Shown: positions 43,066 through 49,639 of the stretch, in pieces
Position numbering within the stretch: the first letter of the stretch is position 1
How the letters are laid out: every line of letters starts with the position of its first letter
Assembly (NCBI RefSeq): GCF_009741265.1
Contig: NZ_WOWL01000001.1
Coordinates: 4,588,001 to 4,652,000 of the forward strand
Source of the DNA: Pseudarthrobacter sp. GA104
Lineage (GTDB): Bacteria; Actinomycetota; Actinomycetes; Actinomycetales; Micrococcaceae
Direction: 5' to 3'
DNA: 64,000 nucleotides
The notes under the pieces: generated by a model
The model's database searches: none
Told to the model about the DNA's origin: nothing
Seen by the model: only the letters and a program-made list of their open reading frames with translations
Translations under genes and position numbers: made by a program

Positions 43066-44280
43066 TCAGGACGCGTACGACGGCGGCGCCCAGCCGGTCT
43101 CCTCGGCCCAGGCGGACATGAGGGGCCAGGCAACGTCCGTGAACCACGGTTCCTTGGCCTCTGCGTACGCCCTGGTGCCCGCCGACCCGGCGAAACGTCC
43201 AGCAAGGCCTGCCTTATGCCGTGCATACAGCGTGCGTGCGGACGGGTCGGCACGCAGCCAGTCCCGGAACATCAAGGCATAGCGCCATCCGGGCGAGCCG
43301 GCAACACGGACGTGGATGTTGACCGGACGCCCGGGGTCCGCGTTGGCATGGAACCGTTTCTGCCACTGCCCGGGATCCGGCGCCGGCGGCTTGGGCGTAT
43401 CGGACCCGGCACCGGGCACCACGGGGAACCCGGCTGCCGCCAGCAGGGGTGCAGCAGTGTCTGCAACGTCCAGGCCGGAAACCGCAACCTGCAGGTCTAT
43501 GACGTTCTTGGCAGCGAGCCCGGGGACGGACGTGGAGCCAATGTGGTCCACCGCCAGGATGAGCCCGGGGGCCGCGGTCTTCAGCCTCGCGGAGATCCTG
43601 GCCGCCTCCTTGGCCCATTCCTCCCGATACGGCTCCAGGACAGGACCGCAGTTCCTCGGCGCACGCCTGCCCGCGGCGAGGTTGCGGGCGAAGGGCACCA
43701 GCCGGTCGTCCCAGAGCCGGTCCACCTGGTCCAGCAGGTGCTGCACGCTGCCGGAGTTGTCCAGGACGACGTCGGCCGCGGCCAGCCGTTCCTCCCGCGT
43801 TGCCTGCGCAGCCATCCGCGACAGTGCAGCTTCGCGCGTCATCCCGCGGTGCTCCAGCATTCGCTGGAGCCGCACGTCGTCCGGCGCGTCGACCACCACC
43901 ACAAGGTGGAAGTCGCTCCCCTGTCCGGTTTCCACCAGCAGGGGAATGTCCTGCACCACGACGGCATCTCCTGCTGCAGCTTCCACGATGGCGGCCGCAC
44001 GCGAACGGACCAAGGGGTGGACGATTCCATTCAGCACGGCGAGCCGTGCCGGATCTCCAAAGACCAGGTCCCCGAGCCTGGGCCGGTCAAGGCGGCCATC
44101 CGGGCCAAGGACATCCCGGCCAAACTCAGCCACAACGCTGTCCAGGCCCTCGGAGCCCGGCTCCACCACTTCCCGCGCCAATGCATCAGCATCCACCAGC
44201 ACCGCGCCGCGTTCCTTCAGGCGCAAGGCAACCACTGATTTTCCTGAGGCGATGCCGCCCGTCAACCCGATCTTGAGCAC
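43066..44280 (-). CDS. coaE: Dephospho-CoA kinase fused to a GrpB (UPF0157) domain
   Basis: The N-terminal 200 residues are dephospho-CoA kinase, last step of CoA synthesis, with P-loop GGIASGKS (8-15). The C-terminal 190 residues are a GrpB/UPF0157 domain (VDHIGSTSVPGLAAKNVIDLQV near 265-286, spaced as usual), a nucleotidyltransferase-like fold of unclear role. M. tuberculosis CoaE has the same fusion, where the extra domain is reported to help folding. Total length 404. GTG start at 44280, six bases after TAGGGT, though GGGGGA next to the start could also act as a ribosome binding site. Confidence 0.93.
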   Translation of the reverse strand: MLKIGLTGGIASGKSVVALRLKERGAVLVDADALAREVVEPGSEGLDSVVAEFGRDVLGPDGRLDRPRLGDLVFGDPARLAVLNGIVHPLVRSRAAAIVEAAAGDAVVVQDIPLLVETGQGSDFHLVVVVDAPDDVRLQRMLEHRGMTREAALSRMAAQATREERLAAADVVLDNSGSVQHLLDQVDRLWDDRLVPFARNLAAGRRAPRNCGPVLEPYREEWAKEAARISARLKTAAPGLILAVDHIGSTSVPGLAAKNVIDLQVAVSGLDVADTAAPLLAAAGFPVVPGAGSDTPKPPAPDPGQWQKRFHANADPGRPVNIHVRVAGSPGWRYALMFRDWLRADPSARTLYARHKAGLAGRFAGSAGTRAYAEAKEPWFTDVAWPLMSAWAEETGWAPPSYAS

Positions 44281-44286
44281 TCCCCC

Positions 44287-44292
44287 ACCCTA
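44287..44292 (-). promoter_or_regulatory. Possible -10 element of coaE
   Basis: TAGGGT on the minus strand six bases before the GTG start; the first and last consensus bases match. The GGGGGA following it could be a Shine-Dalgarno instead. Confidence 0.45.
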
Positions 44293-44317
44293 ATCCCCCG
44301 GTCCGGGTCCAGGTTCA

Positions 44318-44367
44318 GGTCCGGTCCAGGTCCACGGCGCGTCTCCTGTGGTGCCATGGACCGGACC
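44318..44367. repeat. Inverted repeat between coaE and the small secreted-protein gene
   Basis: GGTCCGGTCC (44318-44327) and GGACCGGACC (44358-44367) are perfect complements with a 30-base loop. They sit among degenerate copies of GGTCC[AG]G. It may terminate the upstream small-gene transcript or simply be repetitive. Confidence 0.35.
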
Positions 44368-44424
44368 CGGCCGGAATTCATCCGGACAACCGCCCCGGCG
44401 CCCGGGGGTCATGCCCTAACAGTT

Positions 44425-44748
44425 CTAGTACATATGGCCCAGGGCGTATTGGTTAGCCGTGATGCGGGAGCTGGCGCCAAGAAAGTCGCCGAGCTGCTGC
44501 AGGGTGCGGATTTCCTCTTCACCGTAAGGCGCGGCTATCGAGTGTGCCTGCAGGTCCCTCGCGCCATCCGCCGTCGTCGAAGATGCATTCGCGGGCGCGG
44601 CAATCACTCCTGAGAAACCGGCTGCGGCAACAGTTGCGATGGAAAGGAACAGCTTCCTCTTTTTGGTTCCATCAGACCGCTTGCCATCCACTGACGCAGG
44701 TCCGGCCATGTGGGCAGAAATCCGGTGATTTCCTTTGGATGTGAACAA
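44425..44748 (-). CDS. Small secreted protein, unrecognised
   Basis: I do not recognise this 107-residue protein. A TTG at 44748 is the likely start because AAAGGAG stands seven bases upstream; an ATG at 44709 would give 94 residues. After a basic stretch (GTKKRK) there is a hydrophobic helix ending APANAS, a good Sec signal peptide with cleavage after ANA. The predicted mature part is only about 50 residues, ending in QYALGHMY, without cysteines. The gene lies 97 bases after another small gene on the same strand, between coaE and yigZ, and both look accessory. Confidence 0.55.
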   Translation of the reverse strand: MFTSKGNHRISAHMAGPASVDGKRSDGTKKRKLFLSIATVAAAGFSGVIAAPANASSTTADGARDLQAHSIAAPYGEEEIRTLQQLGDFLGASSRITANQYALGHMY

Positions 44749-44845
44749 TGTACTGCTCCTTTCTTGCGGTGCCACCCCGGATGGATGACAGGGTTTTTTC
44801 CTGACCGTCTTCGGTTCAGGCATTGCTCCGGATTCGGCGAAGAGT

Positions 44846-45070
44846 TCAGTAAGGCGAACCGGCCCTTGGCGCCAGGAGGTCCTCCAGGGCTGCCGGGTTG
44901 GACTTGGTGCGGTCCACCAGGCAGTCCGGCCAAATCTCTTCAACCCAGTTGTTGCCGTAGGCGGAACCTGGGGTGCCGCGCCGGCCAGGCTGCGGAAGGA
45001 TTTCCGGCGATTCAATCCGGAAAAGACCTGTTTGATGCGTGCTGCGGCTTGAGGCTTCTACCCGCTTCAT
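44846..45070 (-). CDS. Small protein of unknown function (74 residues)
   Basis: I do not recognise this protein. The ATG at 45070 has a good ribosome binding site (AAGGGAG, nine bases upstream). The sequence is polar, has no membrane segment or signal peptide, one cysteine, and a tryptophan-containing acidic patch (NNWVEEIWPDC) in the middle; the C-terminus is APRAGSPY. It could be a precursor peptide or a small regulator, but nothing nearby looks like a modification enzyme. It is probably cotranscribed with the small secreted-protein gene downstream. Confidence 0.5.
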   Translation of the reverse strand: MKRVEASSRSTHQTGLFRIESPEILPQPGRRGTPGSAYGNNWVEEIWPDCLVDRTKSNPAALEDLLAPRAGSPY

Positions 45071-45144
45071 GGTCAGGCTCTCCCTTTCCTGTTCGGAATA
45101 CTCTGCTGGTTCCGTTTCCTGGTGTTCCCAGATTCCCGCTGACG

Positions 45145-45163
45145 CCTTAATCGATCCTTAATC
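45145..45163 (-). promoter_or_regulatory. 11-bp-spaced direct repeat upstream of the small-gene pair
   Basis: The minus strand reads GATTAAGGATCGATTAAGG: two GATTAAGG copies starting 11 bases apart. ATTAAG-N5-ATTAAG resembles boxes bound by OmpR/PhoB-family response regulators (for example the PmrA type, YTTAAK-N5-YTTAAK). It lies 75-93 bases before the start of the 74-residue gene. No two-component genes are in the window. Confidence 0.5.
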
Positions 45164-45214
45164 ACGAGCCGCAACCCCTACTCCAGCCGTTGCCGGGCCG
45201 GGGGAACTTGGGCC

Positions 45215-45220
45215 TAGACT
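45215..45220 (+). promoter_or_regulatory. -10 element of leaderless yigZ-family gene
   Basis: TAGACT, seven bases before the GTG at 45228. Confidence 0.65.
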
Positions 45221-45227
45221 GGGCCGG

Positions 45228-45917
45228 GTGCAAGAGGAAGACAGCAGGGCCACGGGTTACACCACCCTGGCGGCCGGACCCGATTTCCGCCACGAGATCG
45301 AGATCAAGCGCTCCCGGTTCATCACCGTCCTGCGCCGCGCCGGCACCGAAGAACTGGCACGTGACCTGGCCACCGGCCTGCGCCGCGAATTCCATGACGC
45401 ACGCCACCACTGCTCAGCGTTCATCATCGGCGCGGACCGGAACATCCAGCGCTCCAATGACGACGGTGAGCCCTCGGGGACGGCCGGCCTTCCGATGCTT
45501 GAGGCCCTCGCCAAAAGGGAGACACTCCCCGGGGTGGCCGACCTCAGCGACGTCAGTGCCGTCGTCGTGCGCTATTTCGGTGGCGTCCTGTTGGGTGCCG
45601 GAGGCCTGGTGCGCGCCTACTCGGAGTCCGTCTCCTCGGCGCTGTCCCTGGTGCCCATGGTGCGCCGGAGCAGGTTGCGCATCGGTGCCGCCGAAGTGCC
45701 GCACGCTGCTGCCGGCCGGCTGGAAAACGACCTGCGCTCCGCGGGATTCGTGATGGCCGGGACCAGCTACGCCGCCGGGCACACCGTCCTGCGCGTGGCC
45801 GTGCCGGACGAGCCCGCAGCCATTGCCGCTGCGGCCGGGCGCGTGCAGCTCCTCACCGCCGGCAGCGCCGCCCTGACGATGGAAGGAACGGAGTGGGTGG
45901 ATGTCCCGCTTGCCTGA
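45228..45917 (+). CDS. YigZ/IMPACT family protein (UPF0029)
   Basis: This 229-residue protein has the IMPACT N-terminal domain (SRFITVLRRAGTEE, ARHHCSAFIIGA, DDGEPSGTAGLPMLEAL, VVRYFGGVLLGAGGLVRAY) and a C-terminal DUF1949-type ferredoxin-like domain. In eukaryotes IMPACT inhibits Gcn2; the bacterial role is unsettled, possibly ribosome related. It starts with GTG at 45228 right after a -10 element. The end overlaps the next GNAT gene by 17 bases. Confidence 0.9.
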   Translation: MQEEDSRATGYTTLAAGPDFRHEIEIKRSRFITVLRRAGTEELARDLATGLRREFHDARHHCSAFIIGADRNIQRSNDDGEPSGTAGLPMLEALAKRETLPGVADLSDVSAVVVRYFGGVLLGAGGLVRAYSESVSSALSLVPMVRRSRLRIGAAEVPHAAAGRLENDLRSAGFVMAGTSYAAGHTVLRVAVPDEPAAIAAAAGRVQLLTAGSAALTMEGTEWVDVPLA

Positions 45918-46413
45918 CGTGTCCCTGCTGGACGTCGACGAACAGGTGCTGGAACAACTCCTGGACCTAGCCAAGCGGGACGCCTCGCCGGATGAGGTGG
46001 CTCCCCCGCTCGGCGGCCCGGGCTGGAACCTGGAACGGACAGCCTGGTTCTTCACTTACCACCGCGCCGCCGCGGAAGGCCTCGACGGGACGGCCGGCGA
46101 GAAATCCTGGGGCATCCTTGCCGATGGCGCCCTCGCCGGCTCCATCCGGCTCAAGCGCGTAGATGCCGGCACCGCACGGGACACCGCGGAGACCGGGATC
46201 TGGCTCGGCAGGAGGTTTCGGGGCCGCGGCATCGGAAGCGCTGCACTTCGCCTGGTCCTGGCTGAGGCCCGCAACGCCGGAATCGCCGAGGTGACCGCCC
46301 GCACGCTAGCCGGAAACCCCGCCGCCCAGCGGATCCTTGCCGGCGCCGGCGCCACTCTCACGCCTGACGACGACGGAACTGTCCGCGCCGTCGTCGCACT
46401 CCCAACTGACTAG
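45901..46413 (+). CDS. GNAT family N-acetyltransferase
   Basis: This 170-residue acetyltransferase has the acetyl-CoA loop GRRFRGRGIGSAAL near residue 102 and the ending ARTLAGNPAAQRILAGAGA typical of RimJ/RimL-like or general GNAT enzymes. The substrate is not evident. The ATG at 45901 overlaps the yigZ-family gene by 17 bases, so the two share a transcript, ended by the strong hairpin downstream. Confidence 0.85.
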   Translation: MSRLPDVSLLDVDEQVLEQLLDLAKRDASPDEVAPPLGGPGWNLERTAWFFTYHRAAAEGLDGTAGEKSWGILADGALAGSIRLKRVDAGTARDTAETGIWLGRRFRGRGIGSAALRLVLAEARNAGIAEVTARTLAGNPAAQRILAGAGATLTPDDDGTVRAVVALPTD

Positions 46414-46475
46414 CAGCAAGCGCACCAAAAATCGCGTTTGGCAGCGCTAAGTGCCAGTCAGTTGCTGCTTTAACG

Positions 46476-46509
46476 ACAACGGGCCCCCGCGTTTGCGGGG
46501 GCCCGTTGT
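46476..46509. terminator. Bidirectional terminator between the GNAT gene and rpsA
   Basis: Perfect 15-base stem: ACAACGGGCCCCCGC (46476-46490), loop GTTT, and its complement (46495-46509). It lies between convergent genes and can serve both. TGTCAG follows rightwards and CGTTAAAGC leftwards, so there is no long T-tract. Confidence 0.85.
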
Positions 46510-46540
46510 GTCAGCCCGGAAAAGTCCGGACCGTTGGCAC

Positions 46541-48019
46541 TTAGTTGCCGGTCAGCTTCTCACGCAGGGCGGCGAGAGCCTCGTCGGATGCAAGCGTACC
46601 TGCACCGGTGTTGGACTCAGCAGCCGGCTCCGAGGAGTAGCTGGTGGTGCCGGAGTCGCTCTCACCGGACGTTGCAGCTGCAGCGTCGTCGGCAGCGTGC
46701 TGGGCAACCTGCTTCTTGTGTGCTTCCCAGCGGGTCTGGGCGTCAGCGTACTGCTGCTCCCAGGCGGCGCGCTGGTTCTCGTAACCTTCAAGCCACTCGT
46801 TGGACTCGGGATCGAAGCCCTCGGGGTACTTGTAGTTGCCCTCTTCGTCGTACTCTGCGGCCATGCCGTACAGAGCGGGATCGAACTCGGTGCTGTCGGC
46901 GTCGACGCCCTCGTTGGCCTGCTTGAGGGACAGCGAGATGCGGCGGCGTTCCAGGTCGATGTCGATGACCTTGACGAACAGCTCGTCACCAACGGAGACA
47001 ACCTGCTCTGCCAGCTCCACGTGGCGGACAGCCAGCTCGGAGATGTGGACCAGGCCTTCGATGCCGTCTTCGACGCGGACGAACGCACCGAACGGAACGA
47101 GCTTCGTGACCTTACCCGGGACAACCTGGCCCAGGGCGTGGGTGCGGGCGAAGGTCTGCCACGGATCTTCCTGCGTAGCCTTGAGCGACAGGGAGACGCG
47201 CTCGCGGTCCAGGTCGACCTCGAGAACCTCGACGGTGACTTCCTGGCCAACTTCGACAACCTCGGACGGGTGGTCGATGTGCTTCCAGGACAGCTCGGAA
47301 ACGTGAACCAGGCCGTCTACGCCGCCCAGGTCCACGAATGCACCGAAGTTGACGATGGAGGAAACGACGCCGGGACGGACCTGGCCCTTTTCCAGCTTGT
47401 TGAGGAAGGTGGAGCGGACCTCGGACTGGGTCTGCTCGAGCCATGCACGGCGGGACAGCACAACGTTGTTGCGGTTCTTGTCCAGCTCGATGATCTTGGC
47501 TTCGATCTGCTGACCGATGTACGGAGCAAGGTCGCGCACACGGCGCATCTCGACGAGGGATGCGGGCAGGAAGCCGCGCAGGCCGATGTCGAGGATAAGA
47601 CCACCCTTGACGACCTCGATGACGGTACCGGTGACGACACCGTCTTCTTCCTTGACCTTCTCGATGTCGCCCCAGGCACGCTCGTACTGCGCGCGCTTCT
47701 TGGAGAGGATCAGGCGGCCTTCTTTGTCTTCCTTGGTGAGCACCAGGGCTTCGACCTGATCGCCAACGGAGACGACGTCTCCGGGGTCAACGTCGTGCTT
47801 GATGGAAAGCTCGCGGGAGGGGATGACACCTTCGGTCTTGTAACCGATGTCGAGCAGGACTTCGTCGCGGTCGACCTTGACGACGGTACCTTCGACGAGG
47901 TCTCCGTCATTGAAGTACTTGATGGTCGCGTCGACTGCTGCGAGGAAGTCCTCAGCGGTACCGATGTCGTTAATGGCGACTACGGGGGTACCGGGCTTCT
48001 CGGTGGAGGTGATGGTCAT
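46541..48019 (-). CDS. rpsA: 30S ribosomal protein S1
   Basis: This 492-residue protein has four S1 RNA-binding domains in tandem from about residue 35 to 360 (for example GTVVKVDRDEVLLDIGYKTEG, VRPGVVSSIVNFGAFVDLGG, each with the DLGG/DIGY-type ending). An acidic, glutamine and serine-rich C-terminal tail follows, as usual in actinobacteria. It helps mRNA bind the ribosome, although leaderless mRNAs, which look common here, need it less. The ATG at 48019 follows a leader of about 165 bases from a strong promoter. Confidence 0.97.
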   Translation of the reverse strand: MTITSTEKPGTPVVAINDIGTAEDFLAAVDATIKYFNDGDLVEGTVVKVDRDEVLLDIGYKTEGVIPSRELSIKHDVDPGDVVSVGDQVEALVLTKEDKEGRLILSKKRAQYERAWGDIEKVKEEDGVVTGTVIEVVKGGLILDIGLRGFLPASLVEMRRVRDLAPYIGQQIEAKIIELDKNRNNVVLSRRAWLEQTQSEVRSTFLNKLEKGQVRPGVVSSIVNFGAFVDLGGVDGLVHVSELSWKHIDHPSEVVEVGQEVTVEVLEVDLDRERVSLSLKATQEDPWQTFARTHALGQVVPGKVTKLVPFGAFVRVEDGIEGLVHISELAVRHVELAEQVVSVGDELFVKVIDIDLERRRISLSLKQANEGVDADSTEFDPALYGMAAEYDEEGNYKYPEGFDPESNEWLEGYENQRAAWEQQYADAQTRWEAHKKQVAQHAADDAAAATSGESDSGTTSYSSEPAAESNTGAGTLASDEALAALREKLTGN

Positions 48020-48167
48020 GTAGTAGGGGCTCCGTTGTGGATAGTTAGTCGGTCAGGCAAACCGGCGCGCCCGCGTTATGGAACGCAGGCGCGATTTGCG
48101 GTGAATCCGACGGATCCTCCGGGTCATCCTGATTTTGTGGATTGCTGAGAATATATTTAACTGCAAA

Positions 48168-48179
48168 TACGTGCACGTA
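48168..48179. repeat. 12-base palindrome in the rpsA leader
   Basis: TACGTGCACGTA is a perfect palindrome lying about 15 bases downstream of the rpsA -10. It could be a repressor site or chance. Confidence 0.35.
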
Positions 48180-48193
48180 GTACACGCCCGTTT

Positions 48194-48223
48194 ATTCTAG
48201 TCGCTGCCCGCAACACGGGTCAA
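48194..48223 (-). promoter_or_regulatory. Sigma-70 type promoter of rpsA
   Basis: On the minus strand: -35 TTGACC (48218-48223), 18-base spacer, -10 TAGAAT (48194-48199). This is the most consensus-like promoter in the window, fitting a highly expressed ribosomal gene. Confidence 0.8.
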
Positions 48224-48290
48224 AAGCGGCGAGGCAGGGCACGCGCATGACGCGGCCACCCGGGAAGGGGACCCCAGGCTGCCAGTGACC

Positions 48291-49589
48291 TCAGAAGTGG
48301 GTAAGGCAATGCGTCGAGCGCTCGACGGCGAACATCTGCCTGGCCTTCAGCGCGGATCCGGCCGTGTGCTCCCGGACCTTGCCCGCTGCCGCCAGCGTGA
48401 CCGGACTGACCCCGCCGACGTACATCGAGGACAGCGCGGAGACGTCCAGGGTCAGGTCCGCCTCCGCCGTCTCCGGCAGGCGCTCGACGGCGGCCTGGCC
48501 GCCGTCGACGGAAAGAGCGTACGTTCCGGCCGTGAGGCCGAGCGGATCCAGGACTTTCAGCGCCAGGCGGCCTCCTGCCGGGTAGTGCCGCCCGGCCAGT
48601 GCCTTCGGGACATCGAGGATGCGCAGCCAGAGCATGTCCCGGCTGTCCGAGGAGTCGATGCAGCGCGGATCGTCCAGGGCCCAGGCCAGCGGGTCGTCCA
48701 ACGGGGCTTCCGTCCAGGACACGCGCTCCACCAGATCGATGGCGCCAAGGAACTGCCAGAGTTCCAGGTAGGCATCATTGGTGCCGGCCAGCAGGTCCAC
48801 CACTTCCACGGTGTAGGGCTCGGTGTCCCAGCCGAGGAACTTGTAGGAGACGTAGCCGTCGATGGTTCCGGCGGGCCCGTAATGGAGCGCCACCTTGATG
48901 GCGGGGTCCTCCTTGCCGTCGCGGCCGAGCGAGCCCGACGCAAGCTGCCGGTACCAGTCCTGCCGCCCTACGGACCCCGGGGTCAGCCGGTGCACCCGGT
49001 CGAAGACTTCCGGAGCCAGCTGCAGCAATGCCTTGGGATCAGCGACCTCCACGGTGCCGGCGGGCTGGTGCGGCAGGCTGAACCGCGCGGTGGTGTCAAC
49101 CTTGATGTTGCGTTCAAAGCTGGCCACGCCGTAGCCGAACCGGCCATATATGGTTCCCTCTGACGCGGTCAGCGCCGCCACCGCAACCCCGTCGTCTTTC
49201 GCGAGCTGCAGGTCCTCGCTCATCATCCGCCGCAGCAGGCCGCGCCGCCGGTGCGAGGTGCGGACGGTGACAGCGGTGACCAGGTGGGCTTCCACCAGGT
49301 GCCCGAAGCCGACGTTGAGCGTGTTGCGCATGGTGCCGAAGGTGGCCACCGGCACGTCGGCGGGCAGCGACGACGGCGCTACCGGGCCGGTTTGGTAGGC
49401 GCCGGTGAGGACGCGCCGGTCGGCCTCATACGTCTCAAGCGTCTTCGCGACGTGTTCCGGCGTCCGGGTGGATTCGTGGAAGCCGAAGGACACGGCGCGG
49501 CTCCAGGTTTCGGCCTCGGCGTAACCGTCCTTGCCCTTGGACACAGCGTCAAAGCGCCGGATTTCATAGTTTCCACTCAGATCAGCCAC
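48291..49589 (-). CDS. Eis-like GNAT family N-acetyltransferase
   Basis: This 432-residue protein has the Eis layout: an N-terminal GNAT domain (VTVRTSHRRRGLLRRMM with the acetyl-CoA loop near 120, EGTIYGRFGYG near 155), a second degenerate GNAT domain, and a C-terminal sterol-carrier-like domain (LDVSALSSMYVGG, VERSTHC). The free C-terminal carboxyl near FAVER...HF is used in catalysis by Eis. Mycobacterial Eis acetylates aminoglycosides and other amines. The GTG at 49589 lies seven bases after TAGGCT; the ATG-like start at 49607 is less likely. Confidence 0.87.
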   Translation of the reverse strand: MADLSGNYEIRRFDAVSKGKDGYAEAETWSRAVSFGFHESTRTPEHVAKTLETYEADRRVLTGAYQTGPVAPSSLPADVPVATFGTMRNTLNVGFGHLVEAHLVTAVTVRTSHRRRGLLRRMMSEDLQLAKDDGVAVAALTASEGTIYGRFGYGVASFERNIKVDTTARFSLPHQPAGTVEVADPKALLQLAPEVFDRVHRLTPGSVGRQDWYRQLASGSLGRDGKEDPAIKVALHYGPAGTIDGYVSYKFLGWDTEPYTVEVVDLLAGTNDAYLELWQFLGAIDLVERVSWTEAPLDDPLAWALDDPRCIDSSDSRDMLWLRILDVPKALAGRHYPAGGRLALKVLDPLGLTAGTYALSVDGGQAAVERLPETAEADLTLDVSALSSMYVGGVSPVTLAAAGKVREHTAGSALKARQMFAVERSTHCLTHF

Positions 49590-49596
49590 GCACCTG

Positions 49597-49602
49597 AGCC
49601 TA
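49597..49602 (-). promoter_or_regulatory. -10 element of the leaderless Eis-like gene
   Basis: TAGGCT on the minus strand, seven bases before the GTG at 49589, within the short gap after polA. Confidence 0.65.
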
Positions 49603-49639
49603 GCCAAGATCCCCGGCGCCTGGCCAGCATCAACACCCG

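Noticed and set aside
44749..45015. N-terminal extension of the small secreted protein to 196 residues
   Set aside because: It overlaps the 74-residue gene in another frame and would place the signal peptide in the middle of the protein.
46451..48148. 565-residue plus-strand frame opposite rpsA
   Set aside because: Shadow of rpsA; its Asp/Val-rich repeats reflect the S1 repeats on the other strand.
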